This document shows, piece after piece, positions 35,014-43,286 of a DNA stretch of 56,966 bases (positions are counted from its first letter, which is position 1; each line of letters starts with the position of its first letter). The notes beneath the pieces are model-generated. The model was not told the DNA's origin and made no database searches. It was given only the letters and a program-made list of their open reading frames with translations. Source of the stretch: Candidatus Desulfarcum epimagneticum (lineage in GTDB: Bacteria; Desulfobacterota; Desulfobacteria; Desulfobacterales; CR-1); contig CAACVI010000010.1 in NCBI GenBank assembly GCA_900659855.1, positions 1 through 56,966 of the forward strand, written 5' to 3'. Position numbers and translations under genes: made by a program.

Positions 35014-36930
35014 CTATTCCTCGAAAGACAAGGGATCGCGACTCCTTTCGGCGGAATGCCCCACCGCCGCTTTGATGAACGACTCCAGCGGGACCCCATG
35101 CCGGACCTTTCCGTCGAGGGTGCGGACGGACACGGTCCCGGCGTCCTTTTCCCGCGCGCCCAGGGTCAGAATCAGGGGAATTTTCATGAGCTGGGCGTTT
35201 CTTACTTTTTTGTTCAGACTTTCCGTCCGGTCGTCCAGATGGGTTCGGAGGCCGTTTTTTTCCAGCTCGGCCCGGACTTTTTCGGCGAACGGGATCAGGT
35301 CGTCGTTGATGGGCAGCAAAACGGCCTGGACCGGCGCCAGCCACAGGGGGAAGCTCCCGGCGAAATGCTCAATCAAAATGCCCATGAAGCGCTCAATGGA
35401 TCCGTAAATGACCCGGTGGATCATGATGGGCCGGCGCTTCTGGTTGTCCGGGGCGATGTAGGACAAATCGAAGCGCTCGGGGAGCGACATGTCGAGCTGA
35501 ACGGTGCCGCATTGCCAGGTTCGCTTCAGGGCGTCTTCGATGTGAATGTCGATTTTGGGTCCGTAAAAGGCCCCGTCCCCCTCGTTCACCTCATAGTCCC
35601 GGCCGTAGATATCCAGGGCCGCCACCAGGCCGTTTGTGGCCATTTCCCACTGCTCGTCGCTGCCCAGGGACTTCTCGGGCCGGGTGGACAGCTCCAGGCG
35701 AAAGGTTAAGCCGAAAACGCCGTACAGGCGCTCCATGAGGGACAGAACCCCCAGGATTTCGTCCTGGATATGGTCCGGGGTCATGAAAATATGGGCGTCG
35801 TCCTGGTGGAAGGCCCGGACCCGGAACAGACCGTTGAGCACGCCGCTGAGCTCATGGCGGTGGACCAGCCCGATTTCGGCGGCGCGGATGGGAAGGTCCC
35901 GGTGGGACCGGGGCTTCATGCCGTAAAGGATCATGCCCCCGGGGCAGTTCATGGGCTTGATGGCGTAGTCGTCCTCCTCAATCTGAAAGGCGTACATGTT
36001 GGAGCGGTAATTCTCCCAGTGCCCGCTTTTTTCCCACAGCGATCTGGACAGGGCGATGGGGGTTTTGGTCTCCACGTAGCCGGCGGCCCGGTGCTCTTTT
36101 CGCCAGAAATCCAGCAGCGCGTTGAGCATATCCACGCCTTTGGCGTGAAAAAAAGGCATCCCCGGGGCCTCTTCATGGAAGCTGAAAAGATCCAGCGCCC
36201 GCCCGATTTTTTTGTGGTCCCGCTTTCGGGCCTCCTCAAGGAAGGCCAGTCGCTGTTTCAGCTCTTTTTTGGAAAAAAAGGCCGTTCCATAGACGCGCTG
36301 GAGCTGGGGGCCGTCCTGGTCCCCGCGCCAGTAAGCCCCGGAGACCTTGGTCAGCTTCACCGCCTTGATCCAGCCGGTGTGGGGCACATGGGGGCCCCGG
36401 CAAAGGTCTGAGAAGTCTCCCTGCCGGTAAACGGTGATGTCGCCGTCCCCAATCCCGGAGACCATCTCCAGCTTGTAGGGCTCGTCTTTATAAAGGGACT
36501 CGGCCTCTTCTCGGGACACCTTCATGGAGGCGAAGGGGATTTTTTCTTTGATGATTTTTTTCATCTCGGCCTCAATGGCCGGGAAGTCTTTTTCCGAAAT
36601 GGGCTCCATGTCGATGTCGTAATAAAAACCGTCCTTGACGGCCGGGCCGATGGCCAGCCGGGCGTTTTTTCGAAGACGCAAAACGGCCTGGGCCATGACA
36701 TGGGCCGCGCTGTGGCGAAGGATTTCCAAAGACTCCGGGTCCCTTGAGGTCAAAAGGGTCACCTGGGCGTCGGAGTGGATCTGGTCGTTTAAATCCTTTA
36801 TATCACCGTCGATTTTCATGGCCACGCAGTCCCGGGCCAGGCCCTGGGAAATGCTCGCCGCCACCTCCATACCGGTGGGGGGGTCGTTAAAAGTCTTTAT
36901 ATTGCCGTCGGGAAGCGCTATATGGATCAT
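35014..36930 (-). CDS. thrS: Threonyl-tRNA synthetase
   Basis: ThrS charges tRNA-Thr. The order is an N-terminal TGS domain (residues 1-60), the editing/SAD domain with HSAAHVMAQAVLRL near 72 and the Cys of DLCRGPHVPHTG, the class II core with Zn-binding Cys/His (MNCPGGM; RHELSG; the late His of IHRVIYGSIERFM) and the anticodon-binding domain (VQAVLLPINDDLIPFAEKV). Length is 638 residues from ATG 36930; the open frame extends far upstream, but the TGS start and an AGGTGA box favour this start. An ATG two codons earlier is possible. Confidence 0.96.
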   Translation of the reverse strand: MIHIALPDGNIKTFNDPPTGMEVAASISQGLARDCVAMKIDGDIKDLNDQIHSDAQVTLLTSRDPESLEILRHSAAHVMAQAVLRLRKNARLAIGPAVKDGFYYDIDMEPISEKDFPAIEAEMKKIIKEKIPFASMKVSREEAESLYKDEPYKLEMVSGIGDGDITVYRQGDFSDLCRGPHVPHTGWIKAVKLTKVSGAYWRGDQDGPQLQRVYGTAFFSKKELKQRLAFLEEARKRDHKKIGRALDLFSFHEEAPGMPFFHAKGVDMLNALLDFWRKEHRAAGYVETKTPIALSRSLWEKSGHWENYRSNMYAFQIEEDDYAIKPMNCPGGMILYGMKPRSHRDLPIRAAEIGLVHRHELSGVLNGLFRVRAFHQDDAHIFMTPDHIQDEILGVLSLMERLYGVFGLTFRLELSTRPEKSLGSDEQWEMATNGLVAALDIYGRDYEVNEGDGAFYGPKIDIHIEDALKRTWQCGTVQLDMSLPERFDLSYIAPDNQKRRPIMIHRVIYGSIERFMGILIEHFAGSFPLWLAPVQAVLLPINDDLIPFAEKVRAELEKNGLRTHLDDRTESLNKKVRNAQLMKIPLILTLGAREKDAGTVSVRTLDGKVRHGVPLESFIKAAVGHSAERSRDPLSFEE

Positions 36931-37021
36931 TGTCATCACCTGCTTGAAGTGTTTGTAAAAGCAAAGGGCGGGCCAAAGAAAGCCAACATAAAGACAAATC
37001 CGCGTCGCGGTCAAGAAAAAA

Positions 37022-38161
37022 ATGACAAATTCCCCATACAGAATCATCGACACCCCGTCGAAGCTGGAGACATTCGCGGCTGAAATCGCCGGGTCCAAAA
37101 CCATATCGGTGGACATGGAGGCCGATTCCATGCACCATTTCAAGGAAAGGGTCTGCCTGATACAGATGGCGGCCAACGGGAAAAAGGCCCTGATAGACGC
37201 CATCGCTCTTTCGGACATGTCCCCGGTCAAACCCCTTTTTTCCGATCCGGACATTGAGAAAATTTTCCACGGCGCCGATTACGACATCCGGAGCCTTCAC
37301 CGGTATTTTCAAATCGAGGTGAGCCATCTGTTCGACACCCAGGTGGCGGCCATGTGGGCCGGCGACCGGGAAACCGGCCTGGAGGCGGCGCTCAGGACCC
37401 GGGTGGGGGTCTCCATCACCAAGAAATACCAGAAAAAAGACTGGTCCATGCGCCCGCTGCCCCCGGAGATGCTGGACTACGCCATCTCGGATGTGGGGCA
37501 TCTTGTGGATCTGTCCCAAAGCCTCAAACGGGATTTGAGGCGGATGGGCCGCCTGGAGTGGGTCCTGGAGGAATGCGAGGCCGTGAGCCGGGTCCGGCGC
37601 TCGGAAAAGGAGCCGGGACCGCTTTTTGCCGGGGTCAAGGGCGCCGGGAGGCTGAAGCCCCGGTCCCTGGCCGCCCTGGAGTCTCTTTTGAAATTTCGAA
37701 AAAGCGCGGCAAAGAAAAAAGACCGGCCCCTTTTTAAAATCATCAGCGACCGCCGCCTTCTGGAAATCGCCCGGGCCATGCCCGGGGACATGAAGCGTCT
37801 CAAGGCGCTCAACGCGCTGAGCCCGAGGCAGACGGCCATGCACGGAAAGGAGATATTAAGGCGGCTGGAGCGGGTCCGAAAAGCCGATCCCTCCGATTAT
37901 CCCGCGCCGGCGAAGAGAAAGCCCCGCCGAAGGCGCTCCCGCCGGGCGGCCTCGCGCATGGAGGCCTTAAAGGCGTGGCGGGACCGAAAGGCCGGGGAGC
38001 TGGCGCTTCCCCAGGGTCTGGTGTGCGGCAAAAAGATCATGGCGGCCGTCGCCGAGGCCGATCCCTCGGGTCCCGGCGATCTGGAGAAGATTCCCGGTAT
38101 GAGGCCCTGGCGCCGAAGGGAATTCGGCCCTGAGATTCTTTCGGCCCTTGAAAAAGTGTAA
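37022..38161 (+). CDS. rnd: Ribonuclease D
   Basis: The 379-residue 3'-5' exoribonuclease has the DEDDy domain: SVDMEADSMH (Exo I), FHGADYDIRSLHRYF (Exo II) and LPPEMLDYAISDVGHLVDL (Exo III with Tyr and Asp). Two HRDC-like helical regions follow (about 210-290 and 310-379). RNase D trims tRNA and stable-RNA 3' ends. It is divergent from thrS, with 91 bp between the two starts. Confidence 0.9.
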   Translation: MTNSPYRIIDTPSKLETFAAEIAGSKTISVDMEADSMHHFKERVCLIQMAANGKKALIDAIALSDMSPVKPLFSDPDIEKIFHGADYDIRSLHRYFQIEVSHLFDTQVAAMWAGDRETGLEAALRTRVGVSITKKYQKKDWSMRPLPPEMLDYAISDVGHLVDLSQSLKRDLRRMGRLEWVLEECEAVSRVRRSEKEPGPLFAGVKGAGRLKPRSLAALESLLKFRKSAAKKKDRPLFKIISDRRLLEIARAMPGDMKRLKALNALSPRQTAMHGKEILRRLERVRKADPSDYPAPAKRKPRRRRSRRAASRMEALKAWRDRKAGELALPQGLVCGKKIMAAVAEADPSGPGDLEKIPGMRPWRRREFGPEILSALEKV

Positions 38162-38192
38162 GACCGGGTGTCCAAACCGTTTTTTATTTTTA

Positions 38193-38216
38193 AGACACAT
38201 GTGTCTCATGAGACAC
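38193..38216. promoter_or_regulatory. Overlapping palindromes, candidate activator site
   Basis: AGACACATGTGTCT (38193-38206) and GTGTCTCATGAGACAC (38201-38216) are perfect overlapping palindromes built from three copies of the half-site AGACACA. They lie about 65-85 bp upstream of a sigma-54 promoter, the normal place for an enhancer-binding-protein site. Confidence 0.55.
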
Positions 38217-38278
38217 ACCCGCCTGTGGAGCGAAATTCCAACCCTTTGATTTCAAATGAAATAATGATTCCGGCCTTG

Positions 38279-38294
38279 TGGCGCCGTTTTTGCT
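38279..38294 (+). promoter_or_regulatory. Sigma-54 (RpoN) promoter
   Basis: TGGCGCCGTTTTTGCT has the invariant GG and GC at the required 10-base spacing and matches the TGGCAC-N5-TTGC consensus at nearly every conserved position. It lies 62 bp before the ATG at 38356, with an AGGAGG ribosome-binding site in between. Confidence 0.68.
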
Positions 38295-38355
38295 TTATTA
38301 TAAAGACAACACATAAAAAATTAAAGCGAAATAAAAAGCGAAACAGGAGGAAGCC

Positions 38356-38712
38356 ATGTCAGGATTAAACGAACTGAAAAAAGATGTGGATATCATCAAC
38401 CAGATCGACTGGAATATGACGCCGGAAGAGGCCGTTCGGCTCTACCTGGAATGGGGAAACAACTGGGCCGGCGGAAGTTACGTCATTCGGTCCAAAGATG
38501 ACGTGTCCCATTATTTTGTGATCAACACCTGGAAAGGAGAGCCCGTGATTTACCTGGTCCGGCGGGACTCCCAGGAGGCCGAGAACCTGGCTGAAATCAA
38601 CATGCCCCTGGACCTGAAAGAAAGATACGCCCAAGAGGCGGGCGGCATCAAGGGCGTTTTCGCGGTGGAGGGGGAAGTCCGAGACTGGCTCAAAAAAGAG
38701 CTGAGCGTCTGA
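38356..38712 (+). CDS. Small conserved protein (DVU0772-like)
   Basis: A 118-residue soluble acidic protein without signal peptide or membrane segment. It contains DWNMTPEEAVRLYLEWGNNWAGG and a predicted alpha/beta core (YFVINTWKGEPVIYLVRR). From memory it resembles a conserved family of sulfate reducers named after Desulfovibrio vulgaris DVU0772; function unknown. It has its own sigma-54 promoter and palindromic upstream site, and convergent asmA ends six bases after its stop. Confidence 0.75.
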   Translation: MSGLNELKKDVDIINQIDWNMTPEEAVRLYLEWGNNWAGGSYVIRSKDDVSHYFVINTWKGEPVIYLVRRDSQEAENLAEINMPLDLKERYAQEAGGIKGVFAVEGEVRDWLKKELSV

Positions 38713-38717
38713 TCGTT

Positions 38718-40823
38718 TTATTTTCCCAGGAATTTCATCAGGGTCTCGCCGACTCCCCGGGCCGCGTCCCGAATGGGATTTGGCTTCCCTGATGGTTTTT
38801 CATTTCCGTTTTTCTTTTCGGAGTGAAGGCCCCGGGCCTTTTTCAGAGACGCGACGCAGGGGTTTTCATCCCCAGAATTCCCGGTCAGAAGCGCCGCGGC
38901 GGCCCCGACGGGACCAAAGAGCGCCACCCCGCCGATGGCCTTTCCGATGGCCACGGCGGTCCTGGCGGGATCCAGCGTCAAAGACGGATCGGACCAGGTC
39001 CCTTTCACCCGGAAGGTTTTGGCCAGATCGCCCAGCCCCACGCCGATTTTCCCGGCGCCGGGTATTTTTAGGCCCTCCTTGGAATGGGGATGAAAGGCCA
39101 TATCCAGCCCCCGGGTGTTCAAATCAATGGAGCCCTCCCCGGATACGCTGAAATTCGGCGTGTCCATCAGCAGGACCTCGGTCCGGGCCACCCCCTTTTG
39201 AATGCCGAAGGCGCCGGCCAGGCAGTTGACTTTTGCCGAATCCTCCTTTTCCCCCGCCGGGTTGAGACGTTTGATAAGGCCGGTGGAAAAGTCCGTCCCC
39301 GCCAGACGCAGCCACCGGCTGTGAAACCGGCCGTTTTGCATGGTCGCCGCGGCCGTTCCCGAAAGATTCTCCACCAGCCCGGCCGCCGATTCCCCCCGGG
39401 TTTTGAGGCGGATGTGGATGTCGGCCTTTCCCTCAAGGGCGCCGGCGCTTCCCATGCCTTTGACCATCTCCCCCAGGTCGAGCCCTTTCATGGACACATC
39501 CCCGGAGATGTCGGCGGATTTTTTGGCCGGGGTCAGGGTCAGGCGCCCCTTGACGGGGCCTCCCCCGATATGGGCGTCAAAGGCCCGGATGTCCAGGGCG
39601 CCGTTTTGAAGACGGCCGTGGAAACGCAAATCGTCCAGGGTCATTTTCGGCGTTTTAAGATTTTGGACCGCCAGGCGGATGTCGGCGTTGATCGTTTTCA
39701 GGACATCAAAGGGCAAAGGGGTCCGGGGCCAGGGTCCGGCCTCTTCCTTTTTCGCGCCGGTTTCCCCGTTTTTCCCCTCCCTTTTTTTCCCGATTTTTTC
39801 ACCCGGGAAAAAAGGCCCCAGGTCCACGGCCTTTGACTTCAGGTCGGTCCGGACAAAGGGCGTTTTCCCGGACAGATCGAGGCTCGCCGAGCCCTCAAGA
39901 ACGTTGGCGCCCAGCGCCAGCCGAAGACCGGAAAGGGCGTATTTCCCGGGCCCCCGGTCCCGGATTTTTCCAGACGCCTCAAAGGGGGCGGCCGAGGGGA
40001 TGGCGTCCGCCGCGGCCTTGATCCGGCGGATGTCCGTCGTTTTTAAAGAAAAGTCCAGGTTGAGCCCGGAGCCCGACAGGGGGTTTTGGATATCCCCGGA
40101 TATATCGGCGTCCACTTCGCCCGCGCGGCCCCGGATATCCACCGGCCAGGGCGTTTCGGGGTCCATGAGGTCTTTTAAGGCGCCGGTGGCGGCCGAAAAG
40201 CGGAAGGGCGTTTTTTCAAAGGCCCCTTTGAAATCGATCCGGATGGGAGAATTCACGTCTTGGGCCGAGGCGGCGGCGTGGTCGATCCGAATGGAAAGCG
40301 CCTCGCCCCCGGCGTCGCCGATCCAGGACACCACGGCGTTTTCGATTCTTAAATCATTGAAAACCAGGGACATGGGCCGGGAGGGCTCTTTTTCTTTTTT
40401 GGCGGTTTCTTTCCCGGCGTCTTTGTCCGGGACGTCGAAGGACAGGCTGGATTTCCCCCCGGGGCCGGTTTCGATGAACACCTCGGGCTCCACGATGACG
40501 AGCCGTCTGACCTCCACCTCGCCTTTGAAAAGGGGCCAGAGGGCCGCTTTGACCTCAAAGCGCCGGGTCCGGACCAAGTCCGGATTCCGGGCCCATCCCG
40601 GGTTTTTCAAGGCCGCGCCCTCGACCACAAGGCTCGGCGTCAGACCGATTTCCAGCCGGATGTCGCCGTCCAGCGCCAGGTCCCGCCCGGTGGCGCTTTT
40701 CACCGCCCGGATGACTTTGGGTTTGAGCGCGTTGTAGTCATAGCCGGCGAGAATGAAATAAGCCGCCGCCATCGCCAGGGCCAGAAACCCGGCGGCCGCC
40801 GCCATCGCTTTTTTGACAGACAT
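38718..40823 (-). CDS. AsmA-family protein
   Basis: The 701-residue protein has one N-terminal membrane helix (AAAAGFLALAMAAAYFILAGYDYN). It then has the AsmA opening (RAVKSATGRDLALDGDIRLEIGLTPSLVVEGAALKNP), a long repetitive beta-rich periplasmic body, and the conserved C-terminal AsmA_2 block (LSGTAAATMQNGRFHSRWLRLAG...). AsmA-like proteins are bridge-like lipid-transfer proteins that affect outer-membrane lipid balance. I start at ATG 40823 after GGGGGAGG; the open frame starts 26 codons earlier. Confidence 0.9.
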   Translation of the reverse strand: MSVKKAMAAAAGFLALAMAAAYFILAGYDYNALKPKVIRAVKSATGRDLALDGDIRLEIGLTPSLVVEGAALKNPGWARNPDLVRTRRFEVKAALWPLFKGEVEVRRLVIVEPEVFIETGPGGKSSLSFDVPDKDAGKETAKKEKEPSRPMSLVFNDLRIENAVVSWIGDAGGEALSIRIDHAAASAQDVNSPIRIDFKGAFEKTPFRFSAATGALKDLMDPETPWPVDIRGRAGEVDADISGDIQNPLSGSGLNLDFSLKTTDIRRIKAAADAIPSAAPFEASGKIRDRGPGKYALSGLRLALGANVLEGSASLDLSGKTPFVRTDLKSKAVDLGPFFPGEKIGKKREGKNGETGAKKEEAGPWPRTPLPFDVLKTINADIRLAVQNLKTPKMTLDDLRFHGRLQNGALDIRAFDAHIGGGPVKGRLTLTPAKKSADISGDVSMKGLDLGEMVKGMGSAGALEGKADIHIRLKTRGESAAGLVENLSGTAAATMQNGRFHSRWLRLAGTDFSTGLIKRLNPAGEKEDSAKVNCLAGAFGIQKGVARTEVLLMDTPNFSVSGEGSIDLNTRGLDMAFHPHSKEGLKIPGAGKIGVGLGDLAKTFRVKGTWSDPSLTLDPARTAVAIGKAIGGVALFGPVGAAAALLTGNSGDENPCVASLKKARGLHSEKKNGNEKPSGKPNPIRDAARGVGETLMKFLGK

Positions 40824-41042
40824 GCCCGACCTCCCCCGCCCCGCCCGCGTGTTCGGCCGACCGAGCCCCGTTTCAACCCAACCGTTTGAAATAAAATTCA
40901 AACGAAATGGGCGGATTTCAAAAAAGGCCCGCGTTGGGGGCGAAAAATCTTGATTTTATGCCTTATCTCTGTTTTAACTCTGTGTAAGATTTTGATTGTA
41001 CCGAATGAAGGCTCTTCTGTCAAATAAAGAGAGGTCGGCGTC

Positions 41043-41582
41043 ATGCTTGAAAAAGACAATCTGGTGTTTGTCATCATTGATATCCAGGGAAAACTGGCCC
41101 GGCTTATGCGCGACCGGGACTCGCTGTTTCAAAGCGTCCAGACCCTGATCCGGGGCATGGACATCCTGAAAATTCCCATCCTTCGTCTGGAGCAGATTCC
41201 GGAGAAACTGGGCCCCACGATTCCTGAAATCGACGCGCTCCTGCCCGCCGCGCCGCCCATCCCCAAATCCACCTTCAGCGCGTGCGGAAACGAGGCCTTC
41301 ATGGCCGCCTTAAAGGCGCTGAACAAAAGCCAGGTTCTTCTGGCCGGCATCGAGACCCACATATGCGTGTATCAGACGGCGGCGGACCTGGTCCGGCTGG
41401 GATACGAGACCGAAGTCTCGGTGGACGCGGTCTCCTCCAGGACCTCTTTGAATAAGGAGACCGGCCTTGAAAAGATCCGGGGCGCGGGCGCGGCCCTCAC
41501 CACGGTGGAGACCGCTTTTTTCGAGCTGCTCAAAGAGGCCGGGGGCGACGCCTTTAAAAAAATCGCCGCTTTGATCAAATAG
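41043..41582 (+). CDS. Isochorismatase-family cysteine hydrolase
   Basis: A 179-residue hydrolase with the catalytic triad visible as Asp13 (IIDIQGKL), Lys75 (IPKSTFSA) and Cys108 (GIETHICVYQTA). The family hydrolyses amides or vinyl ethers (nicotinamidase, isochorismatase and unassigned members). The protein is of the short YcaC-like type. It lies 70 bp upstream of the molybdenum hydroxylase genes on the same strand, so it may act on a related substrate (inference). Confidence 0.87.
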   Translation: MLEKDNLVFVIIDIQGKLARLMRDRDSLFQSVQTLIRGMDILKIPILRLEQIPEKLGPTIPEIDALLPAAPPIPKSTFSACGNEAFMAALKALNKSQVLLAGIETHICVYQTAADLVRLGYETEVSVDAVSSRTSLNKETGLEKIRGAGAALTTVETAFFELLKEAGGDAFKKIAALIK

Positions 41583-41652
41583 GGCGGCCCCAAACGGCTC
41601 CGGAAGCGGTCCTTTTGACCCCGGCGCCTTTTCATTCAAGGAGATGAGACTT

Positions 41653-42531
41653 ATGCGTTTGCCTGAATTTGATTTCACCGAAACCCAAACCCTGGACGAG
41701 GCCTGCCGCCTTATGGCCGGGAGCGGGGCCCGGCCGAAACTGATCGCCGGGGGAACGGACCTCATGGTCAATATGAAAAAGGGGCTGGTTTCGCCGGGCC
41801 ATGTGGTGTCCATTTCAAGGCTCGATGAGCTGAAAGTCATGGAACGCTCAGGCGGGGTGTTTAAGCTGGGGGCCTGCGTCGCGGTGTCCGACCTGGCCGA
41901 ATCAGACGAGATCAATGAGTCCCTGGGCGCCCTGGGCGCCGGGGCCCGGGCGCTGGGGTCGCCTTTGATCCGGAACCTGGCCACCATCGGGGGAAACCTC
42001 GCCTCGGCCCGTCCGGCGGCGGACCTTCCCCCCTCCCTGATGGTTTACGGCTCAAAAGCGTCTCTGGCAAGCGTCCGGGGGGTCCGGGAGGCGTCTTTGG
42101 ATGGTTTTTTCACAGGCCCCGGGCTGACGGAAATCCAGCCCGATGAGATTTTGACCCGGATATGGGTGGACATCCCGAAGGCCGGGTCCGGGGCCGGGTA
42201 TCTGAACATCGGCGTCCGCAAGGCCCAGGACTGCAACCTGGTCAACGCGGCGGCCTTCATCGCTCTGGATGACGACGAAAAAACGATTCGAAAGGCCCGG
42301 GTGGTCATGGGATGCGTGGGGCCCACCCAGCTTCGGTCTCCGGCGGCGGAAAACGTCCTGACCGGGGAAAAGGTCTCCGACAAACTGTTTGAGAGCGCGG
42401 GCCATGCCGCCGCAGGCGACGCTATGCCTGTGGATGATTTCAGGGGATGCGCCGAATACAAAAAAGACATGGCCGGCGTTTTGACCCGCAGGGCCCTGGC
42501 CCTGGCGCTGGAGGCGGCAAGGCGCGGCTAA
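41653..42531 (+). CDS. FAD-binding (medium) subunit of a Mo hydroxylase
   Basis: A 292-residue CoxM/CutM-like subunit of the xanthine dehydrogenase superfamily that carries FAD and passes electrons from the iron-sulfur subunit. The two flavin motifs are AGGTDLMVNMKKG near residues 34-46 and TIGGNLASARPAAD near 115. It lacks the extra [4Fe-4S] loop seen in 4-hydroxybenzoyl-CoA reductase. I start at ATG 41653 since the ATG at 41644 overlaps the AAGGAG site. Its TAA stop is shared with a family B palindrome that separates it from the next subunit. Confidence 0.9.
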   Translation: MRLPEFDFTETQTLDEACRLMAGSGARPKLIAGGTDLMVNMKKGLVSPGHVVSISRLDELKVMERSGGVFKLGACVAVSDLAESDEINESLGALGAGARALGSPLIRNLATIGGNLASARPAADLPPSLMVYGSKASLASVRGVREASLDGFFTGPGLTEIQPDEILTRIWVDIPKAGSGAGYLNIGVRKAQDCNLVNAAAFIALDDDEKTIRKARVVMGCVGPTQLRSPAAENVLTGEKVSDKLFESAGHAAAGDAMPVDDFRGCAEYKKDMAGVLTRRALALALEAARRG

Positions 42532-42690
42532 GGGCTCGCTCAAAAATAACTTTACATTTTGGAAGCCAATTCATCCTGTCTGACTGTGTTATGAAAACTC
42601 GGCATATCCCGATATGCCTCAAGTTTTCACGCCTTGTCAGACAGGCGACTTAACTCCCAAAATTGTAAACTAATTTTTGAGCGAACCCTA
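42531..42690. repeat. Family B palindromic element, 160 bp
   Basis: The whole 160 bp is an imperfect palindrome. Outer arms are AGGGCTCGCTCAAAAAT and its inverse at 42673-42689, inner arms CCTGTCTGAC/GTCAGACAGG, and the tip GGCATATC/GATATGCC. The left end overlaps the TAA stop of the FAD subunit and the right end gives CCCTAA. Reduced ends of the same type lie at 17599. Confidence 0.78.
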
Positions 42691-42707
42691 ATCGTTTTTT
42701 CAGGGAG

Positions 42708-42780
42708 GATAAACCCGTAAAAGATGGATCAGGCGGCTTTGTAAAAAAACGATATGACGCGTTTTTTTTACGGCGCCGTC
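42708..42780. repeat. Short family A element
   Basis: Begins GATAAACCCGTAAAAGA and ends TTTTTTACGGCGCCGTC, without the central TTGAGGCA hairpin. It abuts the AAGGAG ribosome-binding site of the 2Fe-2S subunit. Together with the family B element it fills the 265-bp gap between two subunits of one enzyme. Confidence 0.65.
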
Positions 42781-42796
42781 AAGGAGAATTTCAAAT

Positions 42797-43282
42797 ATGA
42801 AAACACTCATTCATTTAACCGTCAATGACAAGGAATACGACGTGGCCGCCGCGGCCAGCGAAACCCTGGCGGACCTGCTTCGGGTCCGGCTGGGGCTCAC
42901 GGGAACCAAGAAGGGATGCGAACTCGGGGACTGCGGGTCGTGCACGGTGATCATGGACGGCCGGCCGGTGAATTCCTGCCTGGTTCTGGCCGCCCAGGCC
43001 CAGGGCCGGCGAATCGTGACCGTGGAGGGCCTGGAGACCGCCGAGGGGCTCCATCCCGTTCAGAAGGCGTTTGTGGAAAAAGGCGCCATCCAGTGCGGGT
43101 TCTGCTCGCCGGGAATGATTCTTTCGGCCAAGAGCCTTCTGGACCGGCGCCCGGACCCGGACCGGGGCGAGATCCGAAAGGCCATCTCCGGAAATCTCTG
43201 CCGCTGCACCGGGTATCAGAAGATTGTCGACGCGGTGGAATCCCTTAAAGACCAACCGGTTACAAGGCGAACAGGAGAATAA
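42797..43282 (+). CDS. 2Fe-2S (small) subunit of a Mo hydroxylase
   Basis: A 161-residue CoxS/CutS-like subunit. The plant-type cluster ligands lie in GCELGDCGSCTVIMDGRPV followed by the fourth Cys in NSCL, and the second cluster in QCGFCSPGM and NLCRCTGYQKI. It relays electrons between the Mo centre and FAD. The large subunit starts four bases after its stop, so the two are co-transcribed. Confidence 0.95.
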   Translation: MKTLIHLTVNDKEYDVAAAASETLADLLRVRLGLTGTKKGCELGDCGSCTVIMDGRPVNSCLVLAAQAQGRRIVTVEGLETAEGLHPVQKAFVEKGAIQCGFCSPGMILSAKSLLDRRPDPDRGEIRKAISGNLCRCTGYQKIVDAVESLKDQPVTRRTGE

Positions 43283-43286
43283 AAAC

